Assembly: GCF_008087085.1 (NCBI RefSeq)
Contig: NZ_VIYJ01000001.1
Location: 248,001-312,000 of the forward strand
Length of the DNA: 64,000 nucleotides
Direction: 5' to 3'
DNA from: Nocardioides rubriscoriae
GTDB lineage: Bacteria > Actinomycetota > Actinomycetes > Propionibacteriales > Nocardioidaceae
The notes under the pieces are model-generated. The model ran no database searches. It was not told the origin of the DNA and worked only from the letters and a program-made list of their open reading frames with translations. Both the position numbers and the translations under genes were made by a program. Shown here piece after piece: positions 42,673 through 50,131 of this stretch (positions are counted from its first letter, which is position 1; each line of letters starts with the position of its first letter).

Positions 42673-44055
42673 GTGCCCACTGACCTGACCGTCGAGCCCA
42701 CCCCGATCCCGGGCCTGCTCGTCGTCCGCCTGCCCGTCCACGAGGACGCGCGCGGCTGGTTCCGCGAGAACTGGCAGCGCGAGAAGATGACGGCCCTCGG
42801 GCTGCCCGACTTCGAGCCGGTGCAGAACAACGTGTCCTTCAACCACCGCCGTGGCGCCACCCGTGGCATCCACACCGAGCCGTGGGACAAGTTCGTGTCC
42901 GTGACCGGCGGGCGGGCGTTCGGGGCGTGGGTCGACATGCGCGAGGGCTCGTCGTTCGGGACGACGTTCACCCTCGAGCTCGACGAGGCGACGGCGGTCT
43001 TCGTGCCGCGCGGGGTCGGCAACAGCTACCAGACCCTGGACGACGCCGTGGCCTACAGCTACCTCGTCAACGAGCACTGGCGCCCCGGCCTGGCCTACCC
43101 CGCGCTCGACCTGGCCGACCCCGAGGTCGCGATCGGTTGGCCGATCCCGCTCGCCGAGGCCGAGGTCTCCGACAAGGACCGGGCCAACCCCCGGCTGGCC
43201 GACGCGATGCGCGTGCGGCCACGCACCACGCTCGTGATCGGCAGCAGGGGCCAGCTCGGGAGAGCGCTGCTCGCGGAGTTCCCCGACGCCGTCGGCGTCG
43301 ACCTCGACGAGCTCGACGTCACCGACCCCGCCGCCGTCGCGGCCTGGCCCTGGCACGAGCACGACACGATCCTCAACGCGGCCGCCTACACCGCGGTCGA
43401 CCTGGCCGAGACCCCCGAGGGCCGGGTGGCGGCCTGGGCCGCCAACGCCGCGGCCCCCGCGGCCCTGGCCCGGGTCGCCGACGCCCACCGCCTGACCCTG
43501 GTGCACTACTCGACCGAGTACGTCTTCGACGGCACCCGCTCGCCGCACGCCGAGGACGAGCCCGTGTCCCCGCTGGGCGTCTACGCCCAAACCAAGGCCG
43601 CCGGCGACCTCGCGGTCGCGACCGCCAATCGCCACTACGTGCTGCGCACGTCGTGGCTGATCGGTGACGGGCACAACTTCGTGCGCACGATGGCCCGGCT
43701 GGCCGGCGAGGGCGCCCGCCCGACCGTGGTCGACGACCAGGTCGGCCGGCTCACCTTCACCGACGAGCTCGCCCGCGTGACCCGGCACCTGCTGGAGTCG
43801 GCCGCGGCTCACGGCGTCTACCACGTCAGCAACGGCGGCGAGCCGACCTCGTGGGCCGACGTGGCCGCGAGCGTGTTCGAGCTGCTGGGCCGTGACCCCG
43901 CCGACGTCGGCCGGGTCTCGACCGCGCAGTACGTCGCCGGCAAGGCGATGTCGCCGCGACCGCTGCTGAGCGCCTTCGACCTCGGCAAGCTCCAGGCGAC
44001 CGGGTGGACCAGCGAGCCCGCTATGCGTGCGCTGCGTCGTTACCTGACCGCTTGA
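42673..44055 (+). CDS. Fused RmlC-RmlD: dTDP-4-keto-6-deoxyhexose epimerase/reductase
   Basis: 460 aa, GTG 42673 after GAAGGAG. Residues 1-185 are an RmlC cupin: EDARGWFRENWQREKM, ATRGIHTEPWDKFVSV (catalytic His), FVPRGVGNSYQTL (Tyr), WPIPLAEAEVSDKD. Residues about 192-460 are RmlD: TTLVIGSRGQLGRALLAEF, NAAAYTAVDLAE, YSTEYVFDG, YAQTKAAGDLAV (Tyr-x3-Lys), LRTSWLIG. One polypeptide would convert dTDP-4-keto-6-deoxyglucose to dTDP-rhamnose. Fusions of this kind occur in some actinobacteria. Its 3' end overlaps the convergent BY-kinase gene by 35 bp. Confidence 0.93.
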   Translation: MPTDLTVEPTPIPGLLVVRLPVHEDARGWFRENWQREKMTALGLPDFEPVQNNVSFNHRRGATRGIHTEPWDKFVSVTGGRAFGAWVDMREGSSFGTTFTLELDEATAVFVPRGVGNSYQTLDDAVAYSYLVNEHWRPGLAYPALDLADPEVAIGWPIPLAEAEVSDKDRANPRLADAMRVRPRTTLVIGSRGQLGRALLAEFPDAVGVDLDELDVTDPAAVAAWPWHEHDTILNAAAYTAVDLAETPEGRVAAWAANAAAPAALARVADAHRLTLVHYSTEYVFDGTRSPHAEDEPVSPLGVYAQTKAAGDLAVATANRHYVLRTSWLIGDGHNFVRTMARLAGEGARPTVVDDQVGRLTFTDELARVTRHLLESAAAHGVYHVSNGGEPTSWADVAASVFELLGRDPADVGRVSTAQYVAGKAMSPRPLLSAFDLGKLQATGWTSEPAMRALRRYLTA

Positions 44056-45454
44056 GCCGCCGCTGCGCGCGGCGCGAGAGGTTCTTCTCCTCGGTGTAGG
44101 TGTACTGGTAGCCGTAGGCGTAGCCGGCCCGTCCGCGGCCCTTGGTCGGGGCCATGTTCATCACGACGCCGACGCACTTGGCGCCGACCGACTCGACCCG
44201 CTCCAGGGCGTGACCGAGCTGGTCCTTGGTGGTCTTGCCGTGACGCACGATGGCGAGCATGCCGTCGGCGCGGGCGGCGAGCAGGGCCGCGTCGGTGACC
44301 GGGAGCAGCGGTGGCGCGTCGAGGAGCACGACCGAGAAGCGGTTGCTGAGCTCCTTGATGAGCATCTCCATCTGGTGCGACTGCAGCAGCTCCGACGGGT
44401 TGGGCGGGCGCGGGCCGCAGGTGAGCACCTTGAGGCCGGTGTCGGCGTAGGGCTGCAGGGCGTCGTCGACCGAGAGGCGGCCGATGAGCACGCTGGTCGT
44501 GCCGACGGAGTCGTCGAGCTTGAGCCGGTCGGCCATCGTGGGCCGGCGCAGGTCGCACTCGACGATGCAGACGGTCTCGCCCGCCATGGCCAGGGTGATG
44601 GCGAGGTTGACCGCGGTGGTCGACTTGCCCTCGCCGGGCAGCGAGCTGGAGATGACGAACACGCGGTGGTCGTGGTCGACCTCGACGTACTGCATGTTGG
44701 TGCGCAGCACCCGGAAGGCCTCGGCCCACGGCGTGGCCTCGGCCAGGGCGGCCGACGGGAGCTTGCGCACCGCGGTCGGGTCGCTGGAGATGGTGCCCAG
44801 GATCGGGCGCGAGGTCACCTCGGCGACCTGCTCCGCGGTGGAGATCGAGGTGTCGAGCAGGTCGCGGAGCACGGCGAGACCGACCCCGAGCAGCAGGCCC
44901 AGGACGACGCCGAGACCGAGGTTGCGCACCACGTTGGGGCTGACCGGCGCGTCGTTGATCTGGGCCGGGTCGAGGATCGAGGCGCGGATCGGGGCGACCC
45001 CGCCGCTCTCGGGCGACTCGACGTCGGCGATGCGGTCCTTGAGGGCCTCGGCGTAGGCCTGGGCGATGTCGCGCGCGACGACCGGGTCGGAGTACTGCGC
45101 GGTCACGACGAGGTTGACCGTCTCGGGCACCGCCTCGGCCGTGACCGAGTCCTTGAGCACCCCGGCGTCGATCTCGCCACCGAGGTTGGTCGCGACGGTC
45201 TCGGCCAGCGACTGGGCCTTGATGAAGCCGACGTAGGACTCCACCCGCTGGGCGGCGAACGCGCCGCCGGCGGGTGCGTCGCTGGTGTCGGAGCTGGTGG
45301 TCGACACGAACAGCTGGGCCGACGACGCGTACATCGGCGTCGACTGCCACGTGAGGAACGACGCGGCCGCCGTGGAGGCGAGCACGCACAGCACGATCAG
45401 GCGCCATCGCCGTCGGACGGTCAACCAGTAGTCTCTGAGCTCCACGGTTCCCAT
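44021..45454 (-). CDS. Polysaccharide chain-length protein / tyrosine autokinase (Wzz-BY-kinase fusion)
   Basis: 477 aa. Two membrane helices flank the Wzz domain (about 18-36 and 175-197), with a proline-rich motif before the second (DAPVSPNVVRN). The cytoplasmic BY-kinase domain has Walker A SSLPGEGKSTTA, Walker A' VECDLRRPT and Walker B VVLLDAPPLLP. The C-terminus holds a tyrosine cluster (YAYGYQYTYTEE), the usual autophosphorylation site. It controls export and length of capsule/EPS with the flippase and polymerase. ATG 45454; a TAGGAT -10 lies about 30 nt upstream. It differs from the Wzz-like protein at 48715, which lacks these kinase motifs. Confidence 0.92.
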   Translation of the reverse strand: MGTVELRDYWLTVRRRWRLIVLCVLASTAAASFLTWQSTPMYASSAQLFVSTTSSDTSDAPAGGAFAAQRVESYVGFIKAQSLAETVATNLGGEIDAGVLKDSVTAEAVPETVNLVVTAQYSDPVVARDIAQAYAEALKDRIADVESPESGGVAPIRASILDPAQINDAPVSPNVVRNLGLGVVLGLLLGVGLAVLRDLLDTSISTAEQVAEVTSRPILGTISSDPTAVRKLPSAALAEATPWAEAFRVLRTNMQYVEVDHDHRVFVISSSLPGEGKSTTAVNLAITLAMAGETVCIVECDLRRPTMADRLKLDDSVGTTSVLIGRLSVDDALQPYADTGLKVLTCGPRPPNPSELLQSHQMEMLIKELSNRFSVVLLDAPPLLPVTDAALLAARADGMLAIVRHGKTTKDQLGHALERVESVGAKCVGVVMNMAPTKGRGRAGYAYGYQYTYTEEKNLSRRAQRRLKRSGNDAAHA

Positions 45455-45548
45455 CCGATAACGGCTGATTGGTACGTGGCCATCCTAACTGAGGGCTGCC
45501 ACGTCCCTGACCACGTCCGGCGCGGAGGCGGCTCGGCCCCGGTGGGGG

Positions 45549-45902
45549 TCAGACCGAGATCCGGCCGTAGTCGTCGTCGAGACGGCAGATGTCGTCCTCG
45601 CCGCAGTAGCCGCCGAGCTGGACCTCGACGATGACCAGCACCTCCACGTCCATGTTGGTGATGCGGTGCGCCTGGCCGATCTCGACGCGGACCGACTCAC
45701 CGGGTCCGGCGATGACGGTCCGGCCGTCGACCACGCACGTGGCGCGGCCGGCCACGACGTTCCACAGCTCGGCGCGGTGCTCGTGCGTCTGGTAGCTGAG
45801 CCGCTGGCCGGGCTCGACGACGATCCGCTTGACCTTGTAGCCGTCGCCCTCTCCGAGGACCTCCCAGCTGCCCCACGGTCGGTTCTCGTGCTCGCCGGTC
45901 AT
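45549..45902 (-). CDS. Mannose-6-phosphate isomerase type II-like cupin
   Basis: 117 aa, ATG 45902 after GGGGGAC. A single-domain cupin: RPWGSWEVLGEGDGYKVKRI, VEPGQRLSYQTHEHRAELW (metal His/Glu) and RVEIGQAHRITNMD. This is the C-terminal isomerase domain of GDP-mannose pyrophosphorylase/PMI proteins, here alone without the nucleotidyltransferase half. Likely phosphomannose isomerase activity feeding GDP-mannose, though single cupins can bind other sugars. Unusual operator-like repeats lie upstream. Confidence 0.85.
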   Translation of the reverse strand: MTGEHENRPWGSWEVLGEGDGYKVKRIVVEPGQRLSYQTHEHRAELWNVVAGRATCVVDGRTVIAGPGESVRVEIGQAHRITNMDVEVLVIVEVQLGGYCGEDDICRLDDDYGRISV

Positions 45903-45954
45903 GGCGTCCCCCTTCGATGGTTGAAGCCCGAGGTTAACCCCCTGACAGGGGCGA

Positions 45955-46027
45955 TTCGCCGAATCGGCGAAGACCACGGGGAACGCCCAGCAAGCGTTGC
46001 ACGGCCGTTGCGCAACCGTTGCGCAAC
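45955..46027. promoter_or_regulatory. Operator-like palindrome and 11-bp iterons upstream of the cupin gene
   Basis: A 17-bp palindrome, TTCGCCGA-A-TCGGCGAA, is at 45955-45971. Tandem 11-mers CGTTGCGCAAC are at 46006-46016 and 46017-46027, each containing the palindrome GTTGCGCAAC, with a degenerate third unit in register at 45995-46005. The 11-bp period puts them on one face of the helix. They lie in the 153-bp gap before the minus-strand cupin gene. Confidence 0.6.
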
Positions 46028-46055
46028 CCTTGAGAGACGGCCGTGTCCGTGAGGT

Positions 46056-46337
46056 TCAGCGGCGGTGGAGGCCGGCCAGGGCGGGGCGCACGTCGGCCAG
46101 GTAGACCAGCGCGGCCACGAGCATGACGATGCTGATCAGGGCCAGCGGGATCGGCACGAAGAACAGCACGACGCCGAGGCCCAGGATGGTGCACCAGGTG
46201 GTCTTGGTGAGCTTGCCGGCGGCCTCGTAGGCCTCGGCGGAGTAGAGCAGCGAGTTGACGAAGGCGAAGATCGTCACGCTCAGGATCGCGAGCTGGACGA
46301 CGATCATGACGATGCTCTGGGCGAAGAAGACGTTCAT
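46056..46337 (-). CDS. DUF2516-family membrane protein
   Basis: 93 aa, ATG 46337. Hydrophobic segments VMIVVQLAILSVTIFAFVN and ILGLGVVLFFVPIPLALISI continuing into VMLVAALVYLADVRPAL; the polar YSAEAYEAAGKLTKTTWC loop and the YLADVRPAL end are typical of the family. In mycobacteria the homologue follows an XRE regulator and hbhA (Rv0474-Rv0475-Rv0476), the same order as here. Function unknown. Confidence 0.9.
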   Translation of the reverse strand: MNVFFAQSIVMIVVQLAILSVTIFAFVNSLLYSAEAYEAAGKLTKTTWCTILGLGVVLFFVPIPLALISIVMLVAALVYLADVRPALAGLHRR

Positions 46338-46390
46338 GGTGCCCCCAGCCTACGGGCGCCGGCGGTCTGCGGCAGGCACCTGACGCAGAA

Positions 46391-46431
46391 CACCCGGGTC
46401 CTCGCCGCTGACGCGTGCGGGGACCCGGGTG
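46391..46431 (-). terminator. Hairpin terminator after the hbhA-like gene
   Basis: A 15-bp stem, CACCCGGGTCCTCGC (46391-46405) with GCGGGGACCCGGGTG (46417-46431), one mismatch, 11-nt loop, 52 bp past the hbhA-like stop. It separates this operon from the DUF2516 gene. Confidence 0.7.
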
Positions 46432-46482
46432 GCCCGGTCGTGGTGGGAGGAGTCAGAACAGCGTGGGCTGCTCGTCGTCTCT

Positions 46483-47106
46483 TCAGTTGCTCGAGGCGCT
46501 CGAGGTGCTCGCGGTGCTCGAGGTGCTGGCGGGGGCCGCCTTCTTGGCGGGGGCCTTCTTGGCCGGGGCCTTCTTGGCAGGGGCCTTCTTGGCGGTCGAG
46601 GTCACCGGGGTGGCCTTCTTGGCGGCCGGCTTCCGGGTGTTCTTCTTGGCGGCGGGGTTGGTCGTGTTGACCTTGACCTCGACGGTCGCGCTCGAGGGCA
46701 GCTTGGTGCCCCGGACGACGGCCTCGCCGCGCTTGGCGAGCTCGGCGTAGGTGCCGGTCACGGTCTCGACGTAGTCGAGCGCCACGGTCTGACTCTTGGT
46801 CGGCAGGGCCTTGGCCTCGGCCTGGAGCTCGGCGACGCGGGCCTCGATCGCCGCGCGGCGGGCCTTGGCCTGCTCGAGGGCGGTGGCGCGCAGCTTCTTG
46901 GCGTCGAAGTCGGTGACCGACTTCTGCACGTCGGCGACCTTGGCGGTCGCGTCCTTCTGCACGCCGGTCAGGCGCTTCTGCACGTCGGCGACGTACTCCT
47001 TGACGGCGGTGACGGCGAGGTCACCGGCGCCGACGCCAGCGTAGAGGGGGGTCTTGGCGGCAGCGGGGATCTCGAGGGACTTGAAGTCGATCTTGGTCTT
47101 GGCCAT
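46483..47106 (-). CDS. HbhA-like heparin-binding hemagglutinin homologue
   Basis: 207 aa. N-terminal helix IPAAAKTPLYAGVGAGDLAV, a central coiled coil (about 40-115) and a C-terminal lysine/alanine/proline tail with repeated AKKAPAKKAP units, then a Ser/Thr end. This is the HbhA architecture (coiled coil plus PAKKA-type repeats that bind sulfated polysaccharide or nucleic acid). ATG 47106; an upstream GTG at 47115 overlaps the XRE stop (GTGA) and would couple translation. Role in a non-pathogen is unproven; surface adhesion or envelope organisation is likely. Confidence 0.85.
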   Translation of the reverse strand: MAKTKIDFKSLEIPAAAKTPLYAGVGAGDLAVTAVKEYVADVQKRLTGVQKDATAKVADVQKSVTDFDAKKLRATALEQAKARRAAIEARVAELQAEAKALPTKSQTVALDYVETVTGTYAELAKRGEAVVRGTKLPSSATVEVKVNTTNPAAKKNTRKPAAKKATPVTSTAKKAPAKKAPAKKAPAKKAAPASTSSTASTSSASSN

Positions 47107-47111
47107 GTGGA

Positions 47112-47528
47112 TCACGTCTCCTGGGTGTGGGTGTCGGGTGTGCTGTCCTCGTCGTCCTCGGGCCGTTCCGGTGCCGGGTTGGCGGCCAGGAACGACGAGT
47201 AGACGTCGAGGAGGGTCTGCTTCTGGCGCTCGGTGAGCCCGGGGTCGCCGAGGACGGCGATCTCGACGGAGCTGCCGGCCCCGGCCTCGGGACTGACGAT
47301 CCCGGCCCGGATGTAGAGCTGCTCGGCCGAGATCCTCAGCGCCTTGGCGATCTGCTGCAGCACGTCGGCGGACGGCTTGCGCAGACCCCGTTCGATCTGG
47401 CTGAGGTAAGGGTTGGAGACACCGGCCTGCTGGGCGAGCTGCCTCAGGGACAGCCGCGACGCGAGTCGCTGCTCCTTGAGGTAGTCACCGAGCGACTCGA
47501 CGGTCTGCCCGACCTTGCTCTTGGCCAT
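47112..47528 (-). CDS. XRE-family transcriptional regulator
   Basis: 138 aa, ATG 47528. N-terminal helix-turn-helix at about 14-70: GDYLKEQRLASRLSLRQLAQ, GVSNPYLSQIERGLRKPSAD, LQQIAKALRISAEQLYIRAG. Acidic C-terminal tail (PERPEDDEDST). Orthologue of the regulator upstream of mycobacterial hbhA. Two GCTAGCAA repeats just upstream of its start suggest autoregulation. It is followed by the hbhA-like gene with overlapping stop and possible start. Confidence 0.9.
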   Translation of the reverse strand: MAKSKVGQTVESLGDYLKEQRLASRLSLRQLAQQAGVSNPYLSQIERGLRKPSADVLQQIAKALRISAEQLYIRAGIVSPEAGAGSSVEIAVLGDPGLTERQKQTLLDVYSSFLAANPAPERPEDDEDSTPDTHTQET

Positions 47529-47539
47529 GACCCCACTGT

Positions 47540-47557
47540 GCTAGCAACAGCTAGCAA
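47540..47557. promoter_or_regulatory. Paired GCTAGCAA boxes upstream of the XRE gene
   Basis: GCTAGCAA at 47540-47547 and 47550-47557, 10 bp apart (one helical turn), 12 bp from the ATG. GCTAGC is itself palindromic. Probable operator of the XRE regulator. Confidence 0.55.
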
Positions 47558-47611
47558 AACGCAAACTGAGCAAGCGTGCTCTTGTTCACACCGCCGTACG
47601 ACGACGACCGG

Positions 47612-48715
47612 TCAGCCGACGACCTCGGCGACGACGGCCTGCATCCGCTCGCGGAACTTGTCCTCGGCGAACCACTCGGCGTGGCGGCGGATCGCGTCGG
47701 CGTCGAAGGACATGTCGTCGAAGTCGCGCAGCGCGCTGGCGAACGCGTCGGCCTCGTCATGGTACGCCGTGGACGAGGGCGTGACGTGCAGGCCGGTGAC
47801 GCCCGGGACGACGGAGTCGAGCGCCCCACCGGCGCCGAGGGCGACGACCGGCAGGCCGCAGGCCATGGCCTCGACGGGCAGGATGCCGAAGTCCTCGATG
47901 CCGGGGAACAGCAGGCCCCGAGCCCGCCGCATCAGGTCGAGCATGGTGGCGTCGTCGACGCGGCCCACGAACTCGATCCCGGGGCCGGCGAACGCGTCGC
48001 AGGTCTCGCGCGAACGCCCCTCGCCGACGACGACCAGCCGGACCCCGGCCCGCCGGGCGGCACTGATGGCCAGCTCGGGCCGCTTGTAGGGCACCAGACG
48101 CCCGGCGAGCAGGAAGAACTCCTCGCGCTCGATCGTCGGGTCGGGGGTGAAGACGTCGGTGCGCACCGGCGGCGGGATCACGACGCTCTCGCGCCCCCAC
48201 CACTGCTCGATGCGCTGGGCCACCGTCGTGGAGTTGGCGACCAGGCGCTGCGGCCGGGCGGCCGCGCGCTTGTCGGCGCGCTGCTGGCTGGCGGCGAAGG
48301 CGGCCAGCCCGACCTCGCCGACCTTGCCGCCCGGCTCGCCGGCGCGCGAGGTCGGCTCCCAGATCCAGCGGGCCGGGGTGTGCACGTAGCTCACCATCGG
48401 TACGCCGTCGGGCGGGCGGACGCGCTGGGCGAAGGCGTGGTGGGACGTCAGGACCAGCTCGGCCTCGGAGAGGTCGGCGCGGGCCATCGCGACCGGCAGC
48501 AGCGGCAGCAGCTCGGCGTAGCGACCGCCGCCGCGGTAGAGCCGCTGCAGCGGGCTCGAGCGGACCGTGTCGGGGTCGATGCCCTCCAGGCTCACGGCGC
48601 GGTCGTGGACCGGGACGAAGACCTCGGAGCCGGGGAACGCCTGGACCAGCTGCTCGACGACGCGCTCGGAGCCACCGAGCTCGGTGAAGCGCTCGTGGAC
48701 GATGACCGTGCGCAT
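47612..48715 (-). CDS. GT4-family glycosyltransferase
   Basis: 367 aa, ATG 48715. GT-B fold: VIVHERFTELGGSERVVEQL (acceptor-side Gly loop), SYVHTPARWIWEPTS, GRLVPYKRPELAISAARRAG, FPGIEDFGILPVEAMACGLP (EX7E-like donor site). It adds a sugar to the growing lipid-linked repeat unit. Its start overlaps the Wzz-like stop by 1 nt (TGATG). Last gene of the 51262-47612 operon. Confidence 0.92.
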   Translation of the reverse strand: MRTVIVHERFTELGGSERVVEQLVQAFPGSEVFVPVHDRAVSLEGIDPDTVRSSPLQRLYRGGGRYAELLPLLPVAMARADLSEAELVLTSHHAFAQRVRPPDGVPMVSYVHTPARWIWEPTSRAGEPGGKVGEVGLAAFAASQQRADKRAAARPQRLVANSTTVAQRIEQWWGRESVVIPPPVRTDVFTPDPTIEREEFFLLAGRLVPYKRPELAISAARRAGVRLVVVGEGRSRETCDAFAGPGIEFVGRVDDATMLDLMRRARGLLFPGIEDFGILPVEAMACGLPVVALGAGGALDSVVPGVTGLHVTPSSTAYHDEADAFASALRDFDDMSFDADAIRRHAEWFAEDKFRERMQAVVAEVVG

Positions 48716-50130
48716 CAGGCCGGCTGCTCCGCGGCGACCCGCTGCCGGGCGACCGCGCGCGGGGCGCGGCTGCTGCGCCGCTGCCCGCGGTGCACGGTGA
48801 CGGCGACGACGTCGAGACCGAGCCCGCGCAGGGCGGTGACGGCCTCGCGCAGCCGCTTGCGCGTCACGCCTGCGTCGACCGCCAGCACGGTCGGTCCGCT
48901 GAGGGCGCTGGAGACGTCGAGGAGGTCGTCGACGTCGTCGACGCTCGCGGCGAGCACGAGACGTGACTGCGGGGCGACCTCGACGACGCGGGCGACCCGC
49001 GCCGGGTGGTCGCCGGGCGCCGGCGCCCCGGCGGTGAGCACGCGGACCCGGTCGTGCTGCGGGAGCGCGTCGAGCGAGGCCGGGGTGAGGGTGCGGGCGA
49101 GCCCGGTCAGGCCGGGGCCCTCGTCGAGGCCCAGCTCACGGTCGACCGTCGGCCGCTGCGGTGCGACGTCGACGAGCAGCACGTCGTCGCCGCGGGCGGC
49201 GAGGAGGCGGGCGACCAGGGTCGCCGCGCGGGCCTGGGGTGCGTCGCCGAGCTGGACGAGGTTGACCGCCCGGTCGCCCTCGAGCACGGGGAGCAGCGAC
49301 GCGACGGCGGTGGGCCCGTCGTCGGGGTCGATCACGACGGCCGGTACGCCGGCGGTGGCGGCGGCGTCGCGACCGGGGTCGCGGGCCGACAGCGACCCGC
49401 GCAGGGCCCGCGCCAGCACGACGCCCTCGGCGGCCAGCACCAGCGCCACGATCAGGGCCAGCAGCGCGTCGCGCAGCGGCTTGGGCGACGCGGGGCCGTC
49501 GGGGATCGTCGCCGGCTCGACGACGGCCAGCCGCCACGAGGGTCGGTCGGCGACCGCGCGCAGCGAGCCCAGCAGGGCCTCACGCTCACGCTCGAGCGCG
49601 GCGACGGCGACGTTGTCGCGGCCGATCACCTCGCGTCGCTCGCGACCGACCAGGGCGATCGCGTCGGTGATGGCCGCGCGCTGCGAGGCGAGGTCGTCGG
49701 CCTGGTCGGCGGCCACCTCGGTCGCGAGCACCGCAGCCACGGCGTCGGCGAGGTCGGCGGCCTCCACACCGTCGGCACCGGTGGCCGCCACCGTCACGAA
49801 CCCGGGCTGGGTGCCGGACTCGGCGGTCACGTCGCCGCTCACGGCGCTGACCGCGTCCTCGTCGGCCGGCCGGCCGAGCGAGGTCAGGGCCTTCTCCAGC
49901 ACGCCTCGGCTGGTGGTGAGCCCGACGACGGTGTCGGCGTAGTAGCCCACCTGCACCGACGGGTCGCTCGCCTGGTCCTCGGGCAGCCGCACCTGGACGG
50001 TGGTCTGGGCGACGTACTGGTCGGGGGCGGTGGAGCGCCAGACGAGGACGGCCGCCGCGGCCGCGAGGGCGACGACGAGGACCACCCATCGTCGCGCCCA
50101 CACGCCGGCGGCGTGCTCGAGGAGGTCCAT
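48715..50130 (-). CDS. Wzz-like chain-length protein with degenerate kinase domain
   Basis: 471 aa, ATG 50130. N-terminal membrane helix (about 14-32), a long periplasmic helical region, a proline-containing segment before the second membrane helix (DGPASPKPLRDALLALIVAL, about 215-245), then a P-loop-fold-like domain. The Walker A position reads QLGDAPQARAAT with no GKS, and the Walker A' reads VDVAPQRPTV. There is no C-terminal Tyr cluster, only a basic tail. So it is a pseudokinase beside the intact BY-kinase at 44021. It probably sets polymer length or couples export. Confidence 0.82.
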   Translation of the reverse strand: MDLLEHAAGVWARRWVVLVVALAAAAAVLVWRSTAPDQYVAQTTVQVRLPEDQASDPSVQVGYYADTVVGLTTSRGVLEKALTSLGRPADEDAVSAVSGDVTAESGTQPGFVTVAATGADGVEAADLADAVAAVLATEVAADQADDLASQRAAITDAIALVGRERREVIGRDNVAVAALEREREALLGSLRAVADRPSWRLAVVEPATIPDGPASPKPLRDALLALIVALVLAAEGVVLARALRGSLSARDPGRDAAATAGVPAVVIDPDDGPTAVASLLPVLEGDRAVNLVQLGDAPQARAATLVARLLAARGDDVLLVDVAPQRPTVDRELGLDEGPGLTGLARTLTPASLDALPQHDRVRVLTAGAPAPGDHPARVARVVEVAPQSRLVLAASVDDVDDLLDVSSALSGPTVLAVDAGVTRKRLREAVTALRGLGLDVVAVTVHRGQRRSSRAPRAVARQRVAAEQPA

Positions 50131-50131
50131 G

